Assembly (NCBI GenBank): GCA_947561585.1
Contig: CANNZV010000120.1
Coordinates: 1-64,000 of the forward strand
DNA length: 64,000 nt
Direction: 5' to 3'
Source: Caprella mutica
Lineage: Eukaryota > Arthropoda > Malacostraca > Amphipoda > Caprellidae
The notes under the pieces are model-generated. The model saw nothing but the letters and a program-made list of their open reading frames with translations, was not told the DNA's origin and searched no databases. Position numbers and translations under genes: made by a program. Shown here piece after piece: positions 25,598 to 40,500 of this stretch (the first letter of the stretch is position 1; each line of letters opens with the position of its first letter).

Positions 25598-28500
25598 CTG
25601 TGAGGGATATCAAACAGGAAATGAATGTAATAATACCAATTTTTTAAATCATTCTTGAAAGTTTTTAGTGGTACCAATTAAGAAACTGTATGAAAATAAC
25701 GATTGTAATTGCTGATGTATCAGGTGATGGGACATTTTAATAAAATTGAAACTAATTCACTCTAGTATACTTGGAAAACAAAACGAGAATATGAATTTAC
25801 ATATTAAATTCAAAGATATTTATTATCAAATAGGTATTTTACTCTCTGAAAATATTTGAGACACCCAAATGTTTTACCTTTACTCTGTAAGCTCAATTCA
25901 CAAAAAGGTGACACTTCAGTGTATCATCTATACTCTATAAATAAGATATACTATTGAGTGTTTCATGATCTTGAAAGTGTTTCAGTTCTATGCAATTTAG
26001 TGTTTCAAATTATTCCTCATTCTATTAAAGTGACTAATTTCAGTAGATTTATTATAAGATCATTGCACTGGTTTGACGAGACACTAAAATTTATTGCATC
26101 GAAACGGTTTCACGTTCTAAACATTCAATTATATCAAAATTGTGGTTGAAACACTTAATAGTGTCATGATTTGGAGATAAAACTTATAGTGTAAAAGTAA
26201 ACCATTCGGATGTCTCAGATTTTTTTCTGAGTGAAAAACTTAGCAATAAATATCAGCTCACAGACTGCTGTTAACCGCCAACCAAAAAAAAAGATGGTAG
26301 TTAATGAGAACAATTGTTTCAAAGCTTTAATAATAATTTAACATTTCGCCTTTCGACAAAAAACATACCTTTTTTCGTTGAAAAGTTGAACTTGCTGATG
26401 GAGCCCCAACTAAATTTATTCTTGACCTGGACAGCAGCCTCGTAGTCCGTAGCAGTGATCAGTTTTAACAGTCTGTGGTGCAGACTGTGATGAGCACCGA
26501 CAGATTCAACATCATGAGCATCAGCTTCAACTTCCATCCAATCGTCATTTACTCCAGTTATAGAATTATCGTTCTGTGAAACGTGTTGGGCCGTTCGTTC
26601 ATTAAAACATAAAGTGAGAGCGAGTCAGTCAGTATCAATGACAGTGATATACACTACCGGCCAAAAATCTGGGACAGTTCAGTATTTTTTTAATTTCTCC
26701 AGAACTGTCAGCAGGGTTCAGACCAAACTTACACATATTGTAATTACCTCTTATATTGATATTATGAATAAATTACAGTTCATTCTAAATGATAGAAAAA
26801 AAGTGATGAGCATTTCAATTTTTATTTTGGAATTATAGTGGCCAAAACCGTGGGACAAAACAAAGAAAATTTGATATAACAGCATTAAATCAAAAGAATG
26901 CAAAAGTTTGATGACACTCAATCAATATCTGGTTAACAATCCTTTATTTCCTATCACCTTTTGCACACCTTCTACTGCAAGTTTGAATGAGATCACATTC
27001 ATAACGGGCAACTTTTGCCCATTCTTCTTGATGTTTCAGCCAAAAAATCATTAGTATTTGACAGGGCTTCTGACCGTCTCACGAATTCACAAAGTGGACC
27101 ATAGGTTCTCAATAGGGTTTAGGTCCGGACTTTTAGGGGGCCGATCCAAAACATCCACATTTTGCTCTTTCAAAAATTCCATTACATGCTTAGCCTTGTG
27201 GCATGGTGCGTTATTCTGTATGGAAATAGGGCTTTCACACTCAGAATTTCGAAGTGTTAGGATGACATGATCTCTCAACGTTTTCCTATATATTGTTCCA
27301 TTAACTCTGGTGGTTAGCCGGAAGGAACAGATCAGTCGTTCAATCTCGGAAATCATTCCGCTCGCCATTACGCTACCCCACCGAACCTCTCTGTTTTCTT
27401 CGTACATTTTTTATTTAACCTTTCGCCAACAAACCGTTTTAAAAATTTATTCCCGTCAGATCCAAACACATTAAACTTACTTTCATCAGAGAAGAAACAT
27501 TTCGCCACTGATCATCTGTCCACAACACATGATTTTGAGTAAAGCATAATTTGCGTTTCTTGTTCTTGTTGCTTACCAACGGCTTCTTCGCTGGTGATCT
27601 TGCAAACAGACGAATTACATTCAGACGTCTTGATACTGTTTTACGAGATGCTTTGATGTCATGAGAGGCATGTACATCACGAGAAATTCTGGCAGCTGTC
27701 TGAAACCTATCGTTCAGTGCCATCCTCTTAATCACTCTATCTTGTCTAGGAGAAGTTATTCTAGGTCAGCTATTTGTCTTAGGAGCTAAAATTTTCCCAG
27801 TATCCTTGAAACCCTTTATAATTCTCCCGACGGCACTTTTCGACAGCTTCAAGTCATCAACTATCTTCCGTATCGAATTATTCTTTCCATGAAGTTTGAT
27901 AATTGATTTTATGACAGAAGAATCAACTTTAGGTGTCATGTCGATGGTGGAACCGGTTGCAATAACTATACAGTAATGTAATCGACTTATTCTTAACTGT
28001 TGTACTTAGAAAAGTTGAAAAAACTCACTACACAGTCCAGAATAAATTATATTCATTGTTTTGTCCCTCGGTTTTGGCCACTTTGATTTCAAAATAAAAA
28101 TTGAAATTCTCATAACTTTTTTTCTGTCATCTACATTGAACTGCAATTAACACAGAGGATCAACATAAGAGGTAGTTACAATATGTGTAAGTTTGGTCTG
28201 AATCTCGTTGACAGTTCTGGAGAAATTAAAAAAATACTGAACTGTCCCAAATTTTTGGCCGGTAGTGTACTTTATATATCATATATATTTCCAATGCCAT
28301 AATCTTACTTGTCTCTGTCGGTACCTAATCCTGTACTTTGTGATAGGATAGTAGCTCTCCGTGTCCCATGTTAGGGTGTACGAACTCTCATGAGCGCTAC
28401 TGGGGTTAGATGTGAAATGAGGAGACTTCGGTTTATCTGTTGGAGAGTGAAAATCATTAATACAAGAAAAGAGACTAATGAGTTGGTTGTAGTGGACCAC

Positions 28501-31500
28501 TCACTGACCTGTAACTTCAATTTTCTTGGAAGACACTCCAATTGGGTTAGATGCTTTGCATTCATAAATACCAAAATCTCCTCTAGTTACCGGAGAAAGA
28601 ATTAGAAGATGCTTGTGACCCCGATTGTGCTCTTCAACTCTGAAACTATAACTCTGCTTTACTAAAAAATTTAGTTTATTCAATTCATAATTGTTCATAA
28701 TCAACGGAAAATATCTACGTTGACGAGTAAACTCACCTATTTTTATGACTGACCACGCCGCCATCTTTACGCCACACCACCCTAGCAGATGGTCTTGCAT
28801 GTACAATGCAAATTAGTTCCACTTTGTCGTTTTCACCAGTTCGGATGATTTCCTATGATTCAACAAATAAAAAATCTGTTAAATTAAAGAATTGCTTATA
28901 TCAGATATTAATGAAAACATTGACACACCAACCTCTTCTATGATTGTCTCTGGAGCATATTCAACCTCCACATTTTTCACCAGAGTCACTGCATCCCCCA
29001 CTCCATTGTCAGCTGTACAGGCGTACTGTCCCTCAACATGCCGTGTCACATCATCAAGAGTCAGAGCATACCCTTCTTCACTCTTCTCTCCAGAAGGCAA
29101 TGTACCTCCTTGTTTGGACCAAAAGATCCTAGGCTTAGGATTACCGTCGGCTGTACACTGAAGAGTCACGCTGGACCCCTTAGTGACTTTTTGCTTGTCT
29201 GGTGAGATGGAATGAATTGTGGGAGGATACTGCACCTCCACAAAGTGTCTCAATTTTAGATTTGTGCTGTCCTGGTAGTAGCAAAGGTAGGGTCCAGCAT
29301 CAGTCCTAACCACATTATAGATTATGACCTCTCCTTCTTCTATTCTGTAACGATCTTGACGCACAGTTTTGGTGTTGCCAACAAACAGCAATATCTCCCT
29401 ATGGTTGTCATTCTCTTCTTTCTTGATGATCATTGGAATGTCATCTGGAATTGAAGAATAATTAAGACTAAGTTCCATTCGATTATGATTTGGCCCGAAT
29501 CAGACCTAATGTTTAATTTAGTATCAAATGCAGCAAACTCATCAAAGATGGACATTGTCAGAACTCACAAGTGGTGTCAGTAGTACAGGGAATTCTAACT
29601 TCGTCTCCCTCAGGGACCTGGAGTCTCTGACTCCGCATAGTGAATTGAGGTAACTTCTCTGTTGATCCAGAATTAATTTCCTGATGGGTGGGTAGCACTG
29701 CAAAAAGAGGAGAGTTGTTGATAAATTTAAAATCAATAGAACTAATTGAGTGGAATATCGAAAAAGAATTTGACATGAATAGGAGACACAACAACATTTT
29801 TAAAACAGAAATTCAGATATTACAGCCACGATATGTTTTGATCTAGTTATTTGAAAGGCTTATTGTTATTATTAATCCATATTATTAATATTATTTTTTT
29901 CAATTAAATGCTCTGAATTTATCTCCAAATCTATTTTGACTAGAATGATAATCAAGCTACCTATATAAGGTACTAGGAAATTGCTGCACAGAACTTGTCA
30001 TCAGTATATATATAATACATTAACAATTATCTCATTTTAACTATTATTTCATTCTAACAATTATTTCATTCTAACAATTATCTCATTTTAACTATTATTT
30101 CATTCTAACAATTATCTCATTTTAACTATTATTTCATTCTAACAATTATTTCATTTTAACAATTATTTCATTTTAACAATTATTTCATTTTGATAATTAT
30201 TTCATTTTAACAATTATCTCATTTTAACTATTATTTCATTTTAATAATTATCTCATTTTAACTATTATTTCATATTAACATTATTATCTCATTTTAAAAA
30301 TTATTCATTTTGATAATTATTTATTTGTAAATATATTAAAATAAATCTTTGAATACAATTTAATTCAAAACCACAGTAAGTATCCCGCGGTATGGCTGAT
30401 ACCTTATCGTTAATGTTTCAGTGATCATTCTATTCTTTTTTCCTCTTTTAAGACAAAACGATTTGATAGGTTGAGAATAACTGAACCTAACTCATATAAC
30501 ATTAAACTATGTATTATGATGCTCTGTTATCGATCAATATAATTATGGGTTGTGAAACAATAAAATTTTACGAACAATCAAATTGTCATCAGGTGTAATT
30601 TAATGAAAAATTAAAATTCACATCACAGATGGATTTTAAGATAATTCCATTAAATGCTGTTCCCATAGAAGATAAGATCGGTGAATTTGACTGGAAGTAA
30701 TAAGGTGCTTGACGTGTTTTCAGATCTCAGAGTTTCACAGTGCAGAAATTCTTCAAAAGAATCTTGAGAAGGTGTAAGTAAGTCTTCTTAGATTCTCTCT
30801 CTTGAGCCTCTGTGGACTGAATCGCGACATAAGAAGATTAGAACATCTTATATTGAAGCGTCAAACACATACCTTGTGATAGACTCCTATTTATACTTCT
30901 TTGTACTTTGAAATGGTTGAAATGTCTTGCAAAGTGTTGATTCAGAAGAGAAAATAACTAATGTTATTATTAAAACTAATATGATAATAATCATTATTGC
31001 AAATAAATACAATACGAGATATTTTCAATCCCATGCGAAGTTCACTAGAACTTTAAGGGAATATACAATTTTACCTAAATGCTAAATCCTTATGCCTGGG
31101 TCACACCGTCCGAACTTTTTTGGGTCGTTTGTTGAGTGGTGAAAAGAAATCATCGCCGCTCGTTACCGTTTACCGAAATTGGCAACGCCGTATACGCTCA
31201 GCCACCGCTTACGTTCCCTCACCGCTCCGAAGGTTTTGAGCTGCACAAAATATTATGAGCGTTGAGGAGCGATAGTTTTCCCCTCTACAAAGTTCATCAC
31301 CGCGAAAACAACGCCTAGCCAAAGTTTAGCACCGCTAGACGCAAGTTCGTGCACGCTTTGTTCCGCTAGGCCAAAGCAGAAATCCGGAACGGTACTTCGC
31401 CAGCTTTGCTCGGGCGGTGATTAAGCGTTACACAATCTTTGGTAGAGCGTTGTTCTTTTTTACGAGTTTGTGTGTCAAAAATACGAGTGGTGCCATAACG

Positions 31501-34500
31501 GTGCACCGCTGAAGCTGGCGTTGCTATAGAGTAGACTTAAAAGTAGCAAGAGGCAGGGAGCGTTGGATTGGCGGTATGGAGCTGTGTGACCTCCATACCA
31601 ACGTTAAACCAAAGCTCATCACCGCAATGAAACATTGCTTCAACGATTGAGACCGTTTCAGCAAACTCGTGCCCGTGATTCAAACGCTTTTAATCGCCCC
31701 ATCAAAGTTTTTGCAACGTTTATTCACCGTCCGGGCAATACTGGCGAAGCAACGGTGGTCCAGCATTTAAGATTTCTGCGTTGGCATTGCAGACCCAAAC
31801 GTCCACGTTTGGGTCGCTTCTCAACTCTCTTAATCAAAACTTTCGGAGTGTTAGGAGTAAACATAAGCGCTGGTCGAGCGTACACAGCGCGTTGCATGAA
31901 CGGGATCCAACTTCTAGTGAACGTTAACAAGCGGTGATGATTTTTGTCCTCACTTCAGGAACGCTCCAGCAAAGTTCCTCCGATGTGTCAGGCCTTCAAA
32001 TAATGAACCTCAACTATCTATTTATATATAAATATAAATAAAATCCACTCATCTCCATAATCAAAAGCTGTATACCGCTATACCAACTTTAAACCACCGC
32101 CGAGCCAACGCCCACACTCGTAGAACGGCGCTCTATCAACGCTCGCGTTACCATGATTGGTTTTCCTTTTGTGCGCGGTAACGAGCGTTGTCGAAATTTG
32201 ATTTATTTCCCCTCCAACTAAGTTCTGGCGGTGTGACCTAGGCTTTACATTTGAAATTGTAACAATTACCAAATTAGAAGAAATGAAGTTATATAATAAA
32301 ATTTATTAAACAATAGAGTGCAACGATTGCCTACATATCTTGTGCACATCGATAATGTACATATCCTGTTAACAAAGAGAATGTACTTATTTTGTACACA
32401 ACGATTAAGTACATATGTTATACTTATGTAGAGGAAAATAATACGCAATTATATTCTAAATTAAACAATAATTTATAAAATATCATAACAAGAATAATCA
32501 AAGCATTACCAATCTACTTAAAAATTCCATTTTGTTTAAGTACAGCTCTTCATGTTGCTTTGAATTCACTTTATAAATCTATTTAAATATTTCTGACTAA
32601 ATGGTTCATTTAGAAGCATGTAAACTGATTACATTGAATTATTAATGATAAGAAAAGTCATAACTGCGACTATAGCGTCATCTTACAGTAAATATGATTG
32701 CTTGAGTGCACATTATCATTATTTAATACTTTGTTTTATGAATATCTTCAGCCATTAGTACAAAGCAATGTCTTCAAAAACTGTCTCTACTTTTGTTACA
32801 CAGAAAATATATTATAAGCTCTATAGTTTGCATATCCTGTACATTTAACTCCTATGCTAGAATTTCCTATTTAACTTTTCACTTCTATCTTCCTTTGAAT
32901 AATACATGTAAAAGCTATAATAACAATCATGATTATTTAAATAAATGGAGGCATAAAAAGAATTAGGGAAGCGTAAAGTCGTTCCCAGTTCCGCCCAGAC
33001 GAGAAGAACACCCCGACTTTTCATGCATGAATCAGAAGAGGTCATAACTCGGACAAACTTTTATAGGAAGGACGTAATATTTTATGGTTATGATGTAGTT
33101 CAGAAGTCACTGAAAAGTGGGAGATAGGGGAGTTTGTCCAAAAATCTCAGTGTATATTGTCCTTAAAAATGGTGACATACGTTTGGAGCTAATGTAGAAT
33201 TAGGATAGAAAATATGGAGAATTAACTTCTATTCTGATGACTCTTAAGATAGTTATTATTAATCAGGCTAAATAATAATGAATGTAAGAAATTTTTCCTT
33301 GACAACCACATAATCGATCTGAAAGTCTTCTCATACATACGAATATTTATGAATAGATCAGATTTTTCAATCTACAGTTAATGTACAATGAGTATTAAAA
33401 AGAAAACGAAATTCTTAAATTCAAATGCGAAACAAGTAGAAACAAATTTTCAGTGATTCAGAATAATCAAGTTACATATTGATAAAAAAATTTTGATTGG
33501 GAAACTGAATCCCTTGCCAAAATTATTACTCCTGCCCATTGAATTTTTTTTTCAACAACTCGCCCGATAATGTAGTAGTCTTCATATAATTTTATGACTT
33601 TTATTGTTTTAATCTTGCGCATCTTTTAGCACAAATCTTCTTTGATAATTCATATTTGATAATGAGTTTTAATGGATTTTTACATTTTAAAATAGATTGT
33701 GAATGCCATCAATGTGCTTAGTAAAGTGTCATGTTCAATCATTACTTGATATAAAATCTGATCATATTAAATGATAGCTTCATTTGTTCTATCGCAAAGG
33801 CATTTAAAACAATTCATCAGCAATGTTCATGGAGTGGAATAATGTCATTTCCACTTATGCTTTCTATCTGACATTTGCATATCAAAGTATGACATATTTC
33901 CTTCAGAGTTCATATTTGTTATGACATTCATAGCTGCTGACTCAATGGCACAATTTTTTTTATTGCAAAATAAATAAAATAACCAAATTCGTTAAATCCT
34001 TAAATGCGCAAAGATGTGACCAAACAGAAAATTTACTACAAACCTCATTTTTCTCATCCAAAACCAATTTTAATTTAAGAAAATTCACTTCATTGTAGCA
34101 AAACATTATGAAACAAATGTAACCCTACAAGATTGTAAAGGTTATCTATTCGTATAAATTAGGAATAATGACGACACAATGGACATATCTTACATGTCTA
34201 ATCTTATCGTACCTCTTCGTAATGAATATGTAACATGTAAGACTATTCTGGATCACCGAAGTTAATTTTCTGTGTGATTACACATTACAATTCATCACAC
34301 AGGAAATGAACTGAAGATAGGGACGTACTTTGCAGCTGAGGAACTCTGCCATTTAAATAAGGGAAAAACAATTCCTTTTAATATGGTTATAAAAAATTCC
34401 TTTTAAGTTTCAATATGGTAATATTAGTATCAATAAAAACATATAATTCAAGTAAAAAATAAACGTTAAACATTTTGAAAAAATAATAATATAAATCAAA

Positions 34501-37500
34501 TTTTACTTGTCAATAATATTGTCAAAGATCGTAATTTCAAGATATTAGATGTTACCATTTTTTGTTCATCCACTGTATGTTATAGTTCATACAAATACAT
34601 GTAACACCGCTATAGTCTCACACAAATACATGTAACACCGCTATAGTCTCACACAAATACATGTAACACCGCTATAGCCTCATACAAATACATGTAACAC
34701 CGCCATAGTCTCACACAAATACATGTAACACCGCTATAGTCTCATACAAATACATGTAACACCACTATAGCCTCATACAAATACATGTAACACCGCTATA
34801 GTCTCATACAAATACATGTAACACCGCTATAGTCTCATACAAATACATGTAACACCGCTATAGTCTCATACAATTATATGTAACACCGCTATAGCCTCAT
34901 ACAAATACATGTAACACCGCTATAGTCTCATACGAATACATGTAACACCGCTATAGCCTCATACAAATACATGTAGCACCGCTATAGTCTCATACAAATA
35001 CATGTAACACCGCTATAGTCTCATACAAATACATGTAACACCGCTATAGTCTCATACAAATACATGTAACACCGCTATAGTCTCACACAAATACATGTAA
35101 CACCGCTATAGTCTCATACAAATACATGTAACACCGCAATAGCCTCATACAAATACATGTAACACCGCTATAGTCTCATACAATTATATGTAACACCGCT
35201 ATAGTCTCATACAAATACATGTAACACCGCTATAGTCTCACACAAATACATGTAACACCGCTATAGTCTCATACAAATACATGTAACACCGCTATAGTCT
35301 CATACAAATACATGTAACACCGCTATAGCCTCATACAAATACATGTAACACCGCCATAGTCTCACACAAATACATGTAACACCGCTATAGTCTCACACAA
35401 ATACATGTAACACCGCTATAGCCTCATGCAAATACATGTAACACCGCTATAGTCTCATACAAATACATGTAACACCGCTATAGTCTCATACAACTTTACA
35501 TTGTGGTATTTAGTGTTGAATAAATTTGTGTATATATAGGTATATATCCTTCAGAAAATCATATGAATAAATTCTATGTAATAATAATAGTAGTATCATC
35601 AATCATTTTAGTATGTATACGATAATTTGAAGTATATTGAAAAATGTTCTATTTAATTCAACTCCCCATTTCCGGCGGAATGGGGAGAGTTTCAAAAGAT
35701 GACTTGATATTATCGAAGGTAAATGATAGCTCATTACTCTGTCCAATGCATACTCATAACAATTTCAACACACTAGAGTAGAGGAAAGCAAAAGAGGTCA
35801 ATATGATTCCCCAGAACAAAATGGAATGAAATATTCCTGTAATGGAATGGGTAAGTAAGATATTCCGAATAGATCGTCTCAATCTATACAACAATCATCA
35901 TTACAAAAACATGATTTCTATTTTCTTGAATTGAAATAGATATAATTTATCAAATCAGAAAAAGTGAATTTAGAAGCATTTAAACTGAAAATGAAATATA
36001 TATCACACACAATTTAAAGCTTGACATATATTAGAGTCAAACAATTTGAAACTCATTAACTGTCGGTGTTTCAGTGTTTTTCTTCAGGTAAAATATTCAC
36101 AGCAGATCTATTTGAAGGGCTTAACTTGCTCCATCAGCCATTACTTCGGGAGAATTATTTACACCTTCCTTCCCAAAGATGAAATGAATCCTTTGAAGAA
36201 ATTTTCAGAGTAAAACCAAGACCTGCCCGTTCAATGATGTGCAACATTACTTATATAAAAGATATTTCTTATGATGGTAACATGCAAGCATTAAAGACTT
36301 GACTTTAAGTTGAATTTAACAACGATATGGATAGATCTCTCCTTAAGAAAATTAATATTAGTGCTCTATTTAATTGGGGAGACTGAAAGCTACCGTTACA
36401 CACAGCAAATGAGAAGAAGAGGCATTTTTGTTGGTTGTACACTACACGAATTTAGTTTTCTGTTTGAGAGATAAAGTCTTTGCGCTTATCTTCAGCAATT
36501 TCTTCGGCTGCAGAAAAATAAGTTCCGCTCATGAATAGTAATGAAGAACAAGTTAGGATAGCAACCGTAAAAGAGAATGTCCGGTAACATACAATGTGTG
36601 TATAGTTACTTAGATGTAAACATGCAGTTGCTGAACTTTTTCGCAATCAGTATTTTTGTCGACAATAATTCGGATGTCAACAACAAGAAAGAATTTAATG
36701 ATAAAATACGTTTCTACCCGACTAATTGAATTCAGTATATTATTTTATTCCACCAAAAAACATTCAACTTTAGGAATTCAGATGAAACTTAGAAATGAGA
36801 GGAAATATATATTCATTATATTCTATATGCTGTTGCTTTTGGATTATTATTAATAATTCAATGAATATAAATTAATAATAATATAGAATAATACTCAATG
36901 AATTGAACATAAAATAATATTGGAAGTTGTACTGGAAAATAATTTGCCTAGTTGATAATTTCAGGTGATTTTAGTGTTGATCCCAGTACTGAACTTGTTG
37001 ATTGTATTCTGGGACCCATCCGATTCGTACCTGCATGTTCGCTCGAATAGCTTCTAAAAAGTGAAAACAATTCGCAGAACCCATTTCTTACCAGCTTCCA
37101 AGAAGGGCCTAATACTCTAATTACGGTTCTGAGAAAATTCGGTCTTTGAAAATTCAGTATCGGAAATTCGGTCTCGTTTTATAATGACTTTATTAAAGAC
37201 CAATAATTGAATACGTTAAAATTATGAATACTAAAATGTTTAGTGTATATTTTAAAAGCGGATAACATCATTAAACGTTGTAAAATTATACGTAACATTA
37301 GTTATTTTTGTACATGTTAGGGCATTTATTTAACATGAGATTTGAGCGGAAAATTCGGTCTCGGAACTTTCGGTCTGAGTTATAAATATAATTTATCAGT
37401 TAAATTGAACAAGCGGATACAACAAACTACATAACGGTCTTGTACGTTGAAAGGCCATTTATATTTCCGAGACTTATATTTCAGAGACTGAAATTTCCGA

Positions 37501-40500
37501 GACTTAAATTTCCAAGACTTAAATTTTCGGGACTGAAATTTCCGGTCAGTTACCATTATACCAGAAACTGCCTGGTTGCTTGACATGTCAAATGTGCTGC
37601 TTCAATTTCACCTGTCCAGTGGTACACTTGTTGAGCAGTTTAGCGTGTAGACCTAACCGAGTGATTTCATTTAAATTTTATCGACTAGGTAGTGGATCTT
37701 TTAATAGAAAGGGGTCTGGAACCAAGCTATAATAACGGACCTTTTCCTCAAAGGGTTCATTAGCTTTAGTTTCTTTTCTCATTATTTCTAGAGCACTGAA
37801 ATAATGATCTCATATGAGGAATTTATTTTTAAGGAATGATAGTTACAATACCGGTATGGCACCCTTAATTATAGAAGATAAATACTACATTAATAATCTG
37901 AGAGTCATAAATAATTTCAATAAAATTTATTTCAATAAATATAAAACATCCAACTGATATTTCGTATATCAAGTTTTGTACGGATTATTGTAACAATATT
38001 GGAGCAATGTTACCCAAGCAAAGGACAAATTTTATCTTTTTCCAAAAATATTTAAAATATTATTTGAAAGGTTTTAACGTATATAACCTCTATTGAAGGG
38101 GTGCTCTGACAGACGTTCAATTTGTAACATTTTCCCGCTCGGTAATAATTAGGAATAAATCACATCGCGTAGTTAGTCTTCAATAACTAAAACATATCGC
38201 AAAAACAAATTTGAAGAGATAAATTAAATCAGAACATTAAAAGAAAGTTTGCTCGTTATTCAAATTTTGTAAGACATTCTTCCTTATAAGAAACTCTTTC
38301 ACAAACTGCTTCAGGATATAAATATTCAACTAAATTCCTGTTATTTGCTGCAACTTTCTCCCGATGAAATGTGAAGAAAAAAGAAAATAGCCTCAGAGTC
38401 GGACTTAACAAGAATAATCCTCTGCATCAATTTGGAAAATAAATTAGAATTAGAAAGGGAAGAATATAATAAATATACTTTAGGTAGAAATGTTGAATTG
38501 ATTTGTTAACAAATATAAAATATCGCTAAATTTTGATCGAGTAAATAATACCCACAATAAAATATTCCTACACACGCTGTCAGAACAAAGAAATGCATTA
38601 TGGGAGGTACATTTTAAATATTCACAATTTTGTTTCAGATTCAGATACACAATTTCATATTCCTAGCGGAGGAAAAAAGCTGGAATAAAAACCGTTGCCT
38701 CGGAGGAGGACTAACAAAAGAAATTTGAAAGCTTTTGGTTTCCTTTGAGAGAAAACTTAAAAAAAGAGTACTTGAGGGAGTGAAAAAGTACACCAGAGGA
38801 GTTAGTACTCTTCTAATAATCTAAATTATCTCAATTATTTTATATCTTATTTTTTAAAGAATTATTTATTTATTTAAAGAAAATGCTAGCAAATTAGGTA
38901 CATTAAAATTAGACAAATGAATTTCAATAAGTTTAATAGATGTTTCATAATTGATACGCTTAAAAAATATTCGAAGATTAAGATATCATAGAACTTTTGT
39001 AAGGTAACATGATGCGTTATTTTAGGTCCCATGTAAGCTGATTTAGAGCTACTTTATTTCTTCTTTGCTCGTCTTTTCTCCTCGCCTTTCTACCCCAAAG
39101 CCCCAATCTTTCAGAATTTGTTATCTGAGTAGAGAGAGATGGAAAACACTGTGGCTCAGTATATTGAGTAGCTGTCTTTGCTGATCTGAAGAGTGAGGAG
39201 AGAACAGAGACAGCATTTCGATAGGAGAATCCCAGGATACGAGAGTGGAGTGATCCCAGGATTTGATGATAAGATAATAAAAGCCAGAATAACAGATAGT
39301 TATTCTGAGACAATTGGAAGATCATGCAAACTGTCACTTAACCCAGGTAACATTGAAATATTGCTGGAATATTCCCTCGATATCTATATATTCCCTCATC
39401 ATCCGCTATCGTAAAATGATATCGAGGGAAAATTCCAGGGATTAGTGAAAATAAGTTGAACCCCTAACGATATCGAGGGAATATTCTAGGAATTAGTGAT
39501 AATTATGTGATCCAAAACTATATCGAGGGAATATCTAAGGATTAGTGAAAATTACTTCACCCACTAACGATATCGAGGAAATATTCCAGGAACAAATGAA
39601 AATTAGTTGATCTCATAATGATATCAAGGGAATGTTCCAGGAATTTATGAAAACTAATTGATCTCTCTCCGATAGCGAGGGAATATTCCAGGAATTAGTG
39701 AAAATTAGTTGATTCCCTATCGATATCGAGAGAATATTACAAGAATTACTGAAAATTTGTTGATCCCCTAAGGATATCGAAGGAATATTCCAGAAATTAC
39801 TAAAATTTATTTGATTCCCTATCAAAATTGTGGGAATATTCCAGGAATTAGTGAAAATTAGTTGATCCACTAATAATTATAAAAGAAACTATTATAAAAG
39901 AAAAAAAGAAATAATCTATGAAATATGAAACTATATTTATCGATGATAAATAAAGATAAATTTGAGTTATCATATTGCATAAAGTTCATTAAAAATTCTA
40001 CTTCTACTGTGTCCAGGATGGTCGAGTGGTTAGCGTCGCAAGCAGAAGTCAACAAGGTGCTGGTTCTAGACCCGCAAACATCACTTCATTTTTTTCTCCA
40101 TTCATTTCCATTTAATATGCTGTATATGCTAGGAAATATTAATTGTAGTATTCTTATTTTTATATCCTTCCTCTATTCTAGATATCCAGGGAATATTCCC
40201 ATTTGATCCCCTCGATATTGAGGGAATATCCTCTCATTATCATGATTATCTCAATTTTATTCCCTTGTTATCGAGGGAATAATAATTTCGGTATTCCTTG
40301 CCCTTCCCTTGTAATCGAGGGAATATTCCAGTGATAATATATTTAAATCTCATCATTATTCCCTCGATATCATTTGGGGATATCCCCATATCACTAAAAC
40401 GTCAAAATAGGACATCCTCTTGATAACGATGGGGATATCGAGGGAATAATCGCAGGGAATTTCCCCGGAATATCTCGGGATAATTTTTTGTTACCTGGGA

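Larger units (their letters stand above)
39342..40499. mobile_element. Foldback element with CCCAGGTAAC ends and internal 51-bp repeats
   Basis: CCCAGGTAACA at 39342 and, on the other strand, at 40499. Both ends continue into inverted ATTCCCTCGATATC motifs. The left half contains about nine tandem units at 39395-39870; the right half (40205-40460) has the same GATATCGAGGGAAT motif in both orientations. A tRNA-like sequence lies between. No convincing target duplication was seen. Confidence 0.5.

Noticed and set aside
25294..25677. 127-codon minus-strand open frame
   Set aside because: It overlaps the last exon of the adhesion gene in a different frame and ends in a poly(K) run from the T tract; the spliced frame is far better supported.
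28892..29161. Plus-strand open frames opposite the Ig exons
   Set aside because: Shadow frames of the minus-strand Ig2 exon with no features of their own.
39342..40499. Target duplication for the CCCAGGTAAC-ended element
   Set aside because: Flanks (CACTTAA and AAGTACC) do not match convincingly at any usual length.
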